From Uranotaenia lowii (Eukaryota > Arthropoda > Insecta > Diptera > Culicidae): 64,000 nucleotides of DNA. Under the pieces are notes generated by a model. It saw only the letters and a list, made by a program, of their open reading frames with translations, was not told the origin of the DNA and did not search any database. Location of the stretch: contig NC_073691.1 of assembly GCF_029784155.1 (NCBI RefSeq), positions 49,210,490 through 49,274,489 on the forward strand, read 5' to 3'. The position numbers and the translations under genes are program-made. Shown in pieces: positions 11,085-21,685 of this stretch. Every line of letters starts with the position of its first letter. Within the stretch, counting starts at the first letter, position 1.

Positions 11085-12526
11085 ATATCAATAAACAGTG
11101 CTGCGGAGAACGTCATCGGTTATGTGGAGCGACCTCGACGGAACGACTGGATCGACGAGGAGTGTAGGAGGGTGATGGATGGAGGGTGATGGAGAGAATG
11201 CCGCGCGGGCGGCAGTAGAGCAAAGAGGCACCCGTCGAAATGTGGAAAATCACCGACAGCGGAAGAGGCAGCGAGTCCGACTTTTTCATGAGAAAGAGGG
11301 CCGCCTGGAGGAGGAGGAGCTCGAGAAGCTGGAGCAGCTGCATCGTTCTCAAGAAACACGAAAGATCTATCAGAAACTCAACGCATCCCGCAAAGGCTTC
11401 GTGCCGCAAGCCGAAATGTGCCGAGATAAGGACGGGGGCACCCTGACGGACAATCGTGAGGTGATCAAAAGGTGGAAGCAGCATTTCGATGAACATCTAA
11501 ACGGCGCACATGCAGGAGACCAACACGGTGGGGGAAGGTACATCGCCGGCGTAGCCAACGACGAAGAGGAGCCACTCCCAACGATGAGTGAAGTTAAGGA
11601 AGCCATTCGCCAGCTGAATAGAAACAAGTCGGCTGGGAAGGATGGCATCGCAGCTGAACTCATCAAAATGGGCCCAGACAAGTTGGCCGATTGCCTACAC
11701 CGGTTGATAGTCCGGATCTGGGACATAGAACAGCTACCGGAGGAGTGGAAGGAGGGGGAATATGCCCCATCTACAAGAAGGGCGACAAATTGGACTGTGA
11801 GAACTACCGAGCGATCAAATTGGGTTGATGATTAATACGTCCAAGCGAAGTACATGCTGGCCTGCGGATCCGAGACCGACCGAACCCGCTTGTTCAGTAG
11901 TAACAAGGTCACGATCGGCGGCGACGAGCTGGAGATAGTCGAAGACTTTGTCTATCTCGGCTCACTGGTGACCGCAGACAGGCCTCCGTGAGATCCGGAG
12001 GCGAATTATCAGCGGAAGTCGTGCCTACTATGGACTCCACAAGCAACTGTGGTCGAGAAGACTTAGCCCTCGCACGAAGTGTAACCTGTATATGACGCTC
12101 ATTAGACAGGTTGCTCTCTACGGGCACGAGACATAGATATTGCTCGAGAAGGACCTGCGTACACTCGGAGTATTCGAGCGACGAGTGTTAAGAACCATCT
12201 TTGGCGGCGTACAGGAGGACGGAGTGTGGAGGCGAAGGATGAACCACGAGCTTGCATGACTCTACGGTGAACCCAGTATCCAGAAGGTGGTGAAGGCTGG
12301 CCGGATACGCTGGTCGGGACATGTTGCGAGAATGCCGGACGACTGTCCTGCAAAACAGGTGTTCGCTACGAATCCGGTTGGAACAAGACGAGCGGGGGCG
12401 CAACGAGCAAGGTGGTTAGACCAAGTGGAGCGTGATCTGGCGAACGTAGGGTGCCCGAGAAATTGGAGAACGGTTGCCATGGACCGAGTGAATTATAGGA
12501 ATTATGTTCGTCAAGTTATGTCGTGA
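11085..12526 (+). pseudogene. Non-LTR retrotransposon remnant, core-deleted reverse transcriptase
   Basis: The homology starts in the linker before the reverse transcriptase (RPRRNDWIDEECRRV). It continues through RKIYQKLNASRKGF, VIKRWKQHFDEHLNG, NKSAGKDGIAAELIKMGPD and LPEEWKEG. After a frame change it reads GICPIYKKGDKLDCENYRAI and then jumps to MINTSKRKYMLA, so catalytic motifs A to C are deleted (junction about 11815-11835). The 3' part reads FVYLGSLVTADR, RRIISGSRAYYGLHKQLW, FERRVLRTIFGG, IRWSGHVARMPDD and RARWLDQVERDL, with two in-frame stops (GHET-stop, ELA-stop), and ends at TGA 12524-12526. A 14-bp near-perfect tandem duplication at 11170-11197 breaks the frame near the start. An A-rich tail follows to about 12555. 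Such elements are common in mosquitoes; the clade (possibly RTE/JAM1-like) is uncertain. Dead copy. Confidence 0.85.
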
Positions 12527-12555
12527 GACAATACAATGAAAATAAAAAAAATAAA

Positions 12556-13267
12556 ATAATGAGTTTGTATTGTTTGTATTCTACGAAGAGACATACATTT
12601 TTCTGTTATTTCTATGTTTGAATGATCTACTACTTACCGTTTTGTGCAAAATGCATTGATCATGAACGGTTAATGAAAATTAAACAAATACCCCGACCAA
12701 GAATCGTATTCGAGTCCACTGATTACCTGTCCGATTTATTACCAATAGGCCAAATCGCTAGATGAAAGATGTTAAGCTATAGCTCTATAATTCAGTTGAC
12801 TTCATCGAGTTGAATTCACTGGTAGATTCTCTGGCAGAAAATACTCATCGTGCCCCGATTAATGGTGCATATACTGCCCCAGTGGGGGTTCTCACTATGC
12901 CCCTACGAAGTTGATGTTCAGCTTTTGGCAAAAAATTTTGAAATGCATTTTCAAACGTTTTTATCTACTTTTTCAAGTTTTAGCCCGTTAGGAAATAGAC
13001 TTTTTTTAGTGTCTGCACACGAAACAATGAAGTAACTCACAAATTATAGCTGTTTTCTACGGTTAAATTTGCATCCTTCTTAAGGTGGCCATTATGCCCT
13101 TATCTTCCCTCCACCGTCAATATTTTACCATGTGAGCTTTTGATTATTTTTATTTAGCAAGAAATTCGCTGAATCCAAAAGGCTGTATTCTTAATCTACA
13201 ATTCTAAGTTTTTTAGAAATAAATAGGATTCTCCCAGATTCGCCTTTAATTAAAGTTTGATTACCAT
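12556..13267. other. Non-coding stretch, no gene recognised
   Basis: AT-rich. The part 12840-13110 repeats the theme ATGCCC or ATACTGCCCC and may be part of a degenerate interspersed repeat. No coding or RNA gene seen. Confidence 0.4.
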
Positions 13268-13269
13268 TA

Positions 13270-14580
13270 AAGCTTAGTTCTTTTAGAAATGGGACACTTT
13301 CTTTTGCTAATAACTCGTTTACTAGTAATCAGACATTCGAAATTTTGACAGCATTTTGTTGCCTTTGAAAAGTACTATCCGACCATTTTTTTTTTTTCAA
13401 AATTTAAAATTTACGCGTTTTTGAGATATTTACGATGCAAGAGAAAAAGGAAAAAATAATTTTGCACAGTTTCATTCAAAATCCATCATTATCAAATTGA
13501 TAGCCGACAAAACCGTTGATTATTCAAAGAACTACTATATGTGAGTGGTGGAAAAGTATGGAAATACTGTCAAAAATGTCCACAAAGTTCAAATCAACCA
13601 TTGGAGTGAAGCATATGATCGGCAACTTCGGCTAAGGGTCTTCAGGGAAGTTAAGTCTCATACCAGCATTTTTAATTTTCAATAAGCGGAAAACTAAGGG
13701 TAGATCGCTGAAATTTCCAAAAAAAAATTTCTTCGATAAGCTGAAAGTGTTGCCTCTTAATGAGTCATTCAAACCTAACCTCAAACAAAATATTTTTGCT
13801 AGATCCACAGCTCGTAAGCTGTATATCTGGTTCCGAGGCTATGGGACAGATGATTTCTGATGAACGACGAAACTTATGAAATACCCTATTTTAAACAAAT
13901 TCCAGCGTTTGAATCCTATACCACGTCTGCTCGTGGCAAGGTCCCGAGTATATTTAAGGATGTATTTGCTGGTTATTTTGTATAAAATATTATGATTTGC
14001 CAAAATTCTGCTCCTGTGGAAAAAAACAACAATTTTCAAAATGAAAACTATGATTTTCACTCTTTTTGAAAGCCTAAAAAGAGTAATCTTTTATGTACCC
14101 TTCAATCTCCCCTAAGTTCAATCTCCTCATGGTTTAACTTCGTTATTGCCATATTTTGCCAGCAGAAATTTCATTAAAAACGCTCAAAAAGTGGCTTAAA
14201 AATAATCAAATTTGTTAATTTCGAAACAGCCGTATCCGCTAAAGTGACCTCAGTGGCCTTTTAAAAGTGAAGTATTGGTCCGAAAAGTATCAGAAATTGA
14301 AGGAGGGGGATGTAGCCACCAAAAATACAGATTAGACGAAGTATTAGTTTGAAAAACTGATCATTATCATGACTGAAAAAAGTGTGCGCTGGCCGAAGGG
14401 AGGTAACAAGAATAAAGTAGAATTTATTCTTACAAAAAACAATAAATAATTTTTTTCAAATTTTTTCATGAATTATCATAAGATTACCTTCATTTCCTTC
14501 ATAGAAAGTATTTAAATCAAATGAAAGGTTTTTGAGATACACGCATTCGTAACTGTCCCATTTCTAAAAGAACTAAGCTT
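13270..14580 (+). mobile_element. Degenerate mariner-related element, second family, copy 1
   Basis: A 1311-bp element flanked by TA (13268-13269 and 14581-14582). It has perfect 27-bp terminal inverted repeats beginning AAGCTTAGTTCTTTTAGAAA. It aligns by eye, end to end and in opposite orientation, with 53087-54419. The termini differ from those of the D,D37E copies, so this is a separate family. Confidence 0.9.
13435..14400 (+). pseudogene. Decayed mariner-like transposase (second family, copy 1)
   Basis: A broken frame from the ATG at 13435 (MQEKKEKIILHSF). Recognisable pieces in order are a probable DNA-binding region, FARSTARKLY before 13830 and MNDETYEIPYFKQIPAFESY from 13860. The latter matches MDDETYVKADYKQLPGQEFY of the D,D37E element and holds the first catalytic Asp. 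Remnants of the second Asp region (ILPDFAS-like) and of a PIEKYW-like block follow in shifting frames. Numerous stops and frameshifts are present. The exact catalytic spacing cannot be read because of indels. End point approximate. Confidence 0.72.
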
Positions 14581-14604
14581 TATATGTACTTATGTACATC
14601 CTAA

Positions 14605-14790
14605 CAAGTTCATCGCCACGCTCATATTGGTTGTTTTACTTAGCGGGCCCAAAATCATTCAAGATTTGCAATGTGTGGCTAAACGCAAGCGGCTTACTTG
14701 CGCAAGAGAGCGTCACACGTTTTTGATGTTACGGAGCCTCTCAGGAAATACACCCGTCACCCGAATATGGGTTCCATGTCGACAAACTTG
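14605..14790 (-). mobile_element. TTAA-flanked MITE, piggyBac-like, copy 2
   Basis: A 186-bp non-coding segment between CTAA (14601-14604, one change from TTAA) and TTAA (14791-14794). The left end AAGTTCATCGCCACGCTC and the right end GTCGACAAACTT are degenerate inverted repeats. Read in reverse it aligns with 40275-40491, including TTGGTTGTTTT and GCGGGCCC. It lies 24 bp from the end of the mariner-related element. Confidence 0.72.
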
Positions 14791-14943
14791 TTAATCCAAG
14801 CATGTCTTACTCTTACAGATCTCAAACCTTACGCCAAGCTACCACATAAAACTTTAGTGCTACGATTGATGTTCAATTTTCTTCGAAAATTATGTAAACG
14901 GCCCAAGTAGAATCAGTAAGAAAAATAATTTCCGCATTTTCCA

Positions 14944-15035
14944 CTTATTTAGATAGAGCAGTTGGCAAAACACTCGTCTTGTAAAATGAGATGCGATTGT
15001 CGAGAAATGAATTCAATTCTCGCTCTTTTGTTGCC
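14944..15035 (+). mobile_element. tRNA-derived SINE head
   Basis: An A-box-like ATAGAGCAGTTGGCAAAAC and a B-box-like GAATTCAATTCTCG are spaced as in a tRNA. It shares GATGAGATG-type internal sequence with the minus-strand copy near 7050. It does not fold as a complete tRNA. Confidence 0.5.
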
Positions 15036-15040
15036 ATTTT

Positions 15041-16590
15041 TCGTTCGTGATTTCGCGAAAGGTACAATCTTGGAATAGTTAGTGTACGTTTGAACACCTA
15101 TACGAATTTGCCATGTAATATGCAATATTTGTTTGGGTGTAATTTTTCAGTTATTGTGCAAATAGAATGTCATAAATTCTCTAAATACATCGAAAACGAA
15201 GATCTGCAACCCATATTTCAGAGTGTAACAAAAAATTATTAATATCACACTCCTTGGTACTTAAGTGTTTGGTGAATGGCCATCGCAAGCCAGATACCGA
15301 AATATGAAGGACATCTCCCCCATCCCACAGCTTCATTCCGATACATTCCAAGGTGTGTTTTCCTTCTTTGTTACTTACCGATAGAGCGAGCCACGTTTCG
15401 CCATTTGTAAGAACATTTTATGGCTCCACTTTTATGATGTTCGCTGCTTGTTGTTCCGGTTCCCCTTCCCAAACTCTCCAGGAGCCATGGCCACAACCAG
15501 CAGCGATTCCTTCACGTAGCAAATTTTTCGCAGATTGTAACCGGTTGCAACGGAAATAAAACATCGCGGATGCCAACAAACAATGCCACCACCATCGGGA
15601 GTTATCTCACGGAGGATGGCAAACAAACGGTTTCCGGGGCAGACCGGAAGTGGCGGAGCCGTCCTTTCTTCTTTCTGCCCTCCTGTCAGGGTCACGCGAA
15701 ATCCTTCTAAGGAACGTACTTTTCTTCTTAAGAAAAATCACAAGGATGCACACTGCAGGCAATAATCGTAAAACTAAGGCAATAATTTTTAATGATTACA
15801 ATATCCCCTTTTGCCGGTTGCTTGCTCAACTATAATTTATAATGGAATTATTTATCCCGAGTGTCCCGGGTGCAGATTTGGTTTTTGTTACGCATCACTT
15901 GGCCGTGCCATTATGGGAGATTTCCCACCTTGCGGAAAATAAATATTGACAGCACCGACAGGAATTAACATCCCAGAAAAAGTCATTAGCTTTTCTCGAG
16001 ATGATAGTTTTAATGACGGGAAAGGTGACAAGGGACAATCAAAAATGCAGATTCCATCAGCGCATCAGTTTATGCAAAATTCAACGGATGCCGGCTGATG
16101 CACCGGAACGCAATGAGGTTGATCACCTGTGGCGTTTCATCAATAGGTGTTCCCCTCAAAGAAGTTGATCTTATGACATTTGATTCATTAGAAAGACGCG
16201 TAGGTATATTGTTGACAACTTAAAGGGATGCTGAGTCCCGTGGGAATGTTTCCTTCTCAAATGTGTACTGATTTAAGGTTAAGTCTTTGGAATATCTATA
16301 TTGACTAGAAAAATATTTTCCAAACAGTACAAAATATGTCTAATCCTCACTGTTTTCAACCTGAATCCAATTTGGACTATAACATTGTTCAACAGATAGC
16401 AATGGTCAGAAATGAAAGCGTTACTAATTTTAAAATTTGGAACTTCTCAATCAGGATACAAGGTTTGCGCATTTGGTACGGACCTACATCGACGAAGATG
16501 TTTTCGGATGCATCTATATCTTTTTACGACCCACCGAGGGCCAACCTGCCGGGGTTCTTTAGATAAACGGCAGCCAGAATAAGACACAAG
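15041..16590. other. Non-coding stretch, partly less AT-rich
   Basis: The segment 15350-15720 is noticeably less AT-rich, with overlapping short frames on both strands but no recognisable protein. It could be unique sequence such as an enhancer or intron; nothing specific can be supported. Confidence 0.35.
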
Positions 16591-16596
16591 AAACAA

Positions 16597-16770
16597 ATCA
16601 ATCCGACAAAGGTCCAAACGGCCGAACCGTAAAGGAATTTAAACTAGGACCCTCCGTTTCGTTTCGGCTATTTTGAAAAAGAACAAAAAAAAATCCTTGG
16701 TAGCTCCTGGTGTGATTTGTTGTCGTAAATTTTGGGACACTGTTTGCCGACTGGGAGGTTTTGCTCACTT
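16597..16770 (+). repeat. Dispersed repeat, inverted partner at 25046-25205
   Basis: Contains CCTTGGTAGC, GTGTGATTTGTTGTC, TAAATTTTGG and GTTTGCCGACTGGGAGGTTT. The same blocks occur in the same order on the minus strand at 25046-25205. No TIRs or coding capacity identified. Confidence 0.7.
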
Positions 16771-18305
16771 TTTGAAGTTTTTCGCTATGAGAGCAATAAT
16801 GGAAAAAATTGGCTTTTGACGAAATTTTACAAAGCAAGTCAAGTGTGACGAGTGTTTCAATTTATCTTTTCTCGGTCAAATTCGGTTTCCTACTGACCTC
16901 GGCCATAAAATATTGATCTATTCTTTTTTGAGGCAAGCTGTCTATTTTTTCAGATTAAAAATCATAACTGTTTTATAAACTGTATGTTTTAAAAATAACA
17001 TGGTAATTTCTATATAACATGGGTGCACAAATTTGCGAACTTAGTGCTTGCTTATATACTCAAGATTGGAAAATGAACAATTTTAAGTACAACTGGAAAA
17101 GTAATGTAAGATAAACACAACGTGAAGGAGCCAAATTCATTTTTTAATAACTACTACACCATACTTTTGTTTTTCAGTCATTTTAACTTTCCTTTGCGGT
17201 TGGGGTCAATATGATATGAACTGTAGGGGAGAATGGGTATCCTTGATCCCCTTTTCTTATTTTTATCATATCTTTTTGGAAAAAAATAGCAACTCGCCGT
17301 CTTTTGCATTTTTCGACAGCGTGTAATTTCAAGTTTATATGCTCCATCAGTGGAAACGATACATTAACCCGTAGATGAACTAGAAGCATTTTTGTGGAAG
17401 TTAAAAAAAATGCGATATTTTTGAAGTTAAGAGAAACTTGATCCTTTATTGACGGAGACTTGATCCTTCATTCTGGGGGCCATAGTTCTTGGAAAAAATC
17501 AAACGAAATTTCCAAGAAGAATGTCATTTGACTATTTTGGTCATGTTTTTTTTTCTTATTTCACAATTTATAAATGACAGAAGAAGAAAATTCCAAAACT
17601 TTGTCTCAATCCTAATATCATTGCGTACTTTAAGGCGCTATTTCCTTAATTTTAGAGATAATCAATTTTCTTAGTCCTTTTTGCCAGACAATTATTGTAT
17701 TATTATCAGTTATCGGATAAATAATCGTAATCTTGTTATCAGCAATGACCTAGCAAAGAGAAAAAAACTTATGAATTCTAGGGATCAATTGAACTTATAA
17801 TGAACATTTTAGAAAACTTTATCTGAAATTTGTTGAAAGTTCACCATTGTTTTGAAAATGCGGTATTATGAGGTTCATATTAAACTCTTTGGATTGATGT
17901 ATTGGAATATATATTTTTGTTTAAATTTTTTCATGTCCGAAACATTTTAAAGTAACTAAAATAGATCTTCAAGTCAAATTTACTATTTACTGTTATTTAT
18001 ATTAAAGATTAAGATAGAGGGCTGAAACCTAGGATCTAAACAATGAACAATAAAATTAAGTTGTTGAATATTGTAATGCAACTTAGAAAACATTCTTTTA
18101 AGCAATGACGATTTACCATTTTCCAGATATTTTTCGAAAATTTGTTTATTTGTTTTGAACGTAAAATTATGTAAATAAGATTAAAAATTTTTGAAATGAA
18201 GGGTTAATCACCCCGTTAATTAATTCCTTGAATTGTTTTATCTATTATATCGAGGGAATGTTATATTCTTTGGAAAAAAATTTAAGAATAGTAAAGGACT
18301 GTTTG
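16771..18305. other. AT-rich non-coding stretch
   Basis: Short frames only. Around 17225-17470 there is GGGGAGAATGGGTATCCTTG and two later GACTTGATCCTT/AACTTGATCCTT words, suggesting an old interspersed repeat. No gene seen. Confidence 0.4.
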
Positions 18306-18309
18306 ATTT

Positions 18310-18425
18310 TTAAAATGCAAATGACGTCAAACACCTTCTTCGCTGAAATTCTCTTGTTTCTCAACCGATATCTAAAAAAGTTACATTTCCATTTTTCTAC
18401 AAAATATAAATTGATAAAATCTTCG
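18310..18425 (+). repeat. Partial copy of the 44155-44700 repeat family
   Basis: AAATGACGTCAAACACC, TTGTTTCTCAACCGATATCT and the following A-rich text match AAATGACGGCAAACACC, ATGTTTCTTAACCGATTTCT at 44190-44250 in the same orientation. Confidence 0.6.
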
Positions 18426-18496
18426 AAAAATGGCTACCTTTGAAAAGTCGTTGTGTTTTGTGTTTCGATTTTCAGAAATCTAAAGATGCCAAAATG

Positions 18497-18596
<100 letters not shown>

Positions 18597-18693
18597 GAAA
18601 AAAGTAAAGGATTTGCGCCACATTTTTATTTTTCTGTGACCATGATGTTATAAAAATTAAAAAAAAAAAATGTTACAGATAGCTTCAAACTTA

Positions 18694-19192
18694 AAGTTGC
18701 CAGATTTTTTTAAGCACATATCCGGGCCGAACACACCGGGAAATTTTAAATAAAAACCTGGCAAAACTCGGGCAACTGGTATAAAAAGTGCCCGGGCGAA
18801 TTTTCTCAAAACTTTGAAATAACTCAACACAAATCAAAAAAACCTAATTGAATTTTTTTTTTTACTTTTATTAGAGATTTTTTAAACGCTGAGTGCCCAT
18901 TCCAGTCTTGAAAAAATAAATAGATTTCATCAAAACTCTACGACAGATTTTAGATCGTATTTTGAGCTTCCAAAAAACCTTTCATGATCATTTCTATAAA
19001 ACTTACTCAAAAAACTAAGTTTTGGAGGCGTTTGTTGTTTTTTTTTTGTTTGATTTTCCAAATAAAGTGGATAAATCCGGGCAAAATCTGGGCAATTATC
19101 AATGAAATCCGGGAAACCTAGGCCAGGCCAGACTGCTCCCAAATTTTGTATTAAATACAAAACAAACAACCCGGAAAAAAACCGGGCAATCT
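18694..19192 (+). mobile_element. MITE of the GTTGCCAG family, nested copy
   Basis: Starts AAGTTGCCAGATTTTTTTAA, carries repeated CCGGGCAA/CCGGGAAA words and ends ACCGGGCAATCTG. It aligns with 28461-28942 and, reversed, with 35454-35912. Its termini are decayed. It is inserted inside the 18430-19450 repeat. Confidence 0.7.
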
Positions 19193-19759
19193 GAAATTTT
19201 TTTTCATGCACCTTTAAACTGATAAACAGCGTTATTCCTAATGCATGTTTTAAAAAAATTCTTATATTTTGAACAACCTCAAAATTAATGATTGTATCTG
19301 AAAATTTTCTGACAATCATATATGATTGTCACATCATAAGTTTTCCAAAACTAAAAATTTTGTAGAAATCGGTTGAGAAAAAAGAAAGTTTTAGCGATGA
19401 AGGTTTTTGACGAAATTTGACCGCTCGTGGTATGAATAGGTATACCACATTCGTTTTTCAAAAACTACAAAACTTAGGCCTTTTTTTTTAGTTGATCACC
19501 CAGGTGGAAAATCCTTTTTACGGATTGCATTCCAAAGCACGCCGAGCGACCGAGTATCCCCAGTATGCTACTCTGGGTCCATGGGTGCAATTGGACGACT
19601 CATGATACTAAGTACCCCTACGCTATAAAGTCCACCTGGGGCCGCAGACCTGGTTCCCACCTCGAACTGTTTAGTACACTATGCTTCAATAGTGGGAGGT
19701 CTATTCGCGATAATGCGCTCCAAAGCAATACTCATTAACGAGACCACTTTCAACAAAAC

Positions 19760-20174
19760 CTTTCATCTTTACGACTCGACGCCTGAACTCTCCTCTAACG
19801 ACTTGAGAACCGACATCTCTTCGCAATGACCGAGATTCCCACACAAAACTCTCCTCTTCTCGACTTGAGGCCTGATCTCTCCTCTAACGACTCGAGATCA
19901 GACCCCTTCTCGCATCGACTCGAGGTTTACCTCTCCACTGCACGATTCAAGGCCCGATCTCTCCTCTAACGACTTGAAATCTGACCTCTCCTCGTAATGA
20001 CTCGAGATGACCACTTGTACACCTCCTTTTGTTGATAAGGGGCCAGATCCCTCCTCTTACGACTCGAGACCCGACCCTTTATCATAAAGACTCGGGATTG
20101 ACCACACAAACCTCTCCGCCTGAAGGTCCTCTAACGACTCGAGGCCCGACCTCTTATCTTCGAGGTTAGCCACC
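19760..20174. repeat. Degenerate repeats within the R1-like 3' region
   Basis: Variants of the phrase CTCTCCTCTAACGACTCGAG recur about every 35-60 bp (for example near 19789, 19880, 19958, 20052 and 20127), with GGCCCGA or GACCTGA linkers. The plus strand is pyrimidine-rich. No coding frame. Confidence 0.7.
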
Positions 20175-21060
20175 TTGTCCGTCTTGTGCCTGATCGAGAG
20201 CAGCTTATCCTAGACTCGCGCCTGTCACGGCACACGCGCAGGACTTAACGCAACGACTCGGATGATTCCCGACGAAGACGTCATCCTACTCCGACTCGAA
20301 TGGTTCACCCGGCGTCGAGAGCCACTCTACCCGTGGGTATTCCCCGAACGTGGAATAACCCTTTACCAACGATTTCCACAGGTCGAGTCTTATCCCCGCA
20401 GCTTCTGTCGTTGAGAACCACCCTACTCGGATACTCCCCGAAGGTGGAGCATCCTACGCACGAACGCGGCGCACCCACGGCCATCCGCAGAAGGTGTTGC
20501 CTTATCTTTGTAGCTTCAAACCGTGGAGTTGGACGCACTCTACTCGACAGCCCCCCGTTGATGGGGTCAGTCTACTCCAACCGTTGTCCGGTCTTCTTCA
20601 ACCCCCTTGGCTGGCAACCCTAGGAATTTTGGCCTGCGGATTTTTCTGCCCGTTGTGTACCAGATCGAGAGCAGCTTGTCCTGGACTCGCGCCTGTCACG
20701 GCACACGTTCGGGACTTTGAACGCTATGACTCGGATGTTTCCCGACGGTGACGACATCCTACTCCGACTCGAGAGGCTCGCCCGGCATCGAGAGCCTTTC
20801 TACCCGTGGGTATCCCCCGACGGTGGTTAACCCTCTTTCCTCAAGGTCCGCTACGAGGAAGGTAAAGTCTTATCTCCGCAGTTTCCCCCTTAGGAAGTGG
20901 CACTACTCGGATACCCCCCTAAATTGGGGTATCCTACACACGTTCGCGACGCACACCTGACCTCCGCTACGCAGAAGATGAAGCCTTATCTTTGTAGCTT
21001 CGATCAAGGGATCGGATGCACACTACTCAGATGCTCCCCGTCGATGGAGTCATCTACACC
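20175..21060. repeat. Tandem duplication, period about 471 bp
   Basis: Two diverged units. Landmarks GATCGAGAGCAGCTT (20192 and 20663), GACTCGCGCCTGTCACGGCA, ATCCTACTCCGACTCGA and TCTACCCGTGGGTAT recur in the same order 471 bp apart. Both lie in the 3' region of the R1-like element. Confidence 0.85.
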
Positions 21061-21669
21061 GTTCGCGAGCTGCCGTTGGTTCCAGCTCCTCTGCAGGGCA
21101 GTCATGATCCGGGTGAACCCATCGATGACCGCATGCCAAGTGTTGGAATCCGCACACATCTTCTGTACAATATTATCTGCTGTCGTGTCGAGCCCACAGG
21201 CGGCAAATATGGAACTACGTATCGCCGCAAACCACATGCTCGGGTGTTTCCTCTTCGTCACCACAATCTGGGCAATGTGGCGAAGCCGCATGTCAAAACC
21301 GGTAGTGGTACTTCATGAAGCATCCATAACCAGTCAGGAATTTCGTCATATAGAAGTCCACTTCACCGTGCCTTCTTCCGATCCAGCTCCCAATGTGCGG
21401 GATCAGACGATGGGTCCACCTTCCTCTCGTTGAGCTGTCCCACAGCTGCTGCCAGTTGGACATCGAGTCCTCATTGGCGAGATCTCGTACATTGGGCGTG
21501 TCCTTGTTGTCGTAGCAATAGACATCCTCCTCAAGCAAAACCGAGATGGGCATGACACCCGCTACTACACAGGCGGCTTCGGACGACATGGTCCGGTATC
21601 CGCTGATAACCCGCAGGTTCATCAGCCGCTGAACGCTGCTAAGTCGCTGCAGGTTGGATGCCTAAGGCC
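21004..21669 (-). pseudogene. R1-clade ORF2 C-terminal fragment
   Basis: The frame opens at the truncation point: LQRLSSVQRLMNLRVISGYR, then SEAACVVAGVMPISVLLEED, WQQLWDSSTRGRWTHRLIPH, GRRHGEVDFYMTKFLTGYGC and FMKYHYRF. A shifted frame reads ASPHCPDCGDEEETPEHVVC, a C-X2-C-X8-H-X4-C knuckle typical of R1-group C-termini, and then meets a stop. A further frame gives ADNIVQKMCADSNTWHAVID and TRIMTALQRSW. Endonuclease and reverse transcriptase are missing. Non-functional. Confidence 0.85.
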
Positions 21670-21685
21670 CTTAGGCCTTAGTTGA

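Larger units (their letters stand above)
19496..21669 (-). mobile_element. R1-clade non-LTR retrotransposon, 5'-truncated, long repetitive 3' region
   Basis: The coding remnant lies at the high-coordinate end and the 3' end is at about 19.49 kb, on the minus strand. CTTAGGCC plus TTAGTTGA occurs at both edges: 21670-21685 without a break, and 19473-19495 with seven extra Ts between the halves. On the minus strand the latter is an A-run at the element's 3' end. This supports one insertion with a target duplication. About 1.5 kb of non-coding, repeat-filled sequence follows the coding part, which is long for a 3' UTR. Confidence 0.72.

Noticed and set aside
20300..20751. Overlapping open frames in the 20.3-21.4 kb region
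   Set aside because: They lie in the 471-bp tandem duplication, are not shared coherently between the two units and show no protein motif.
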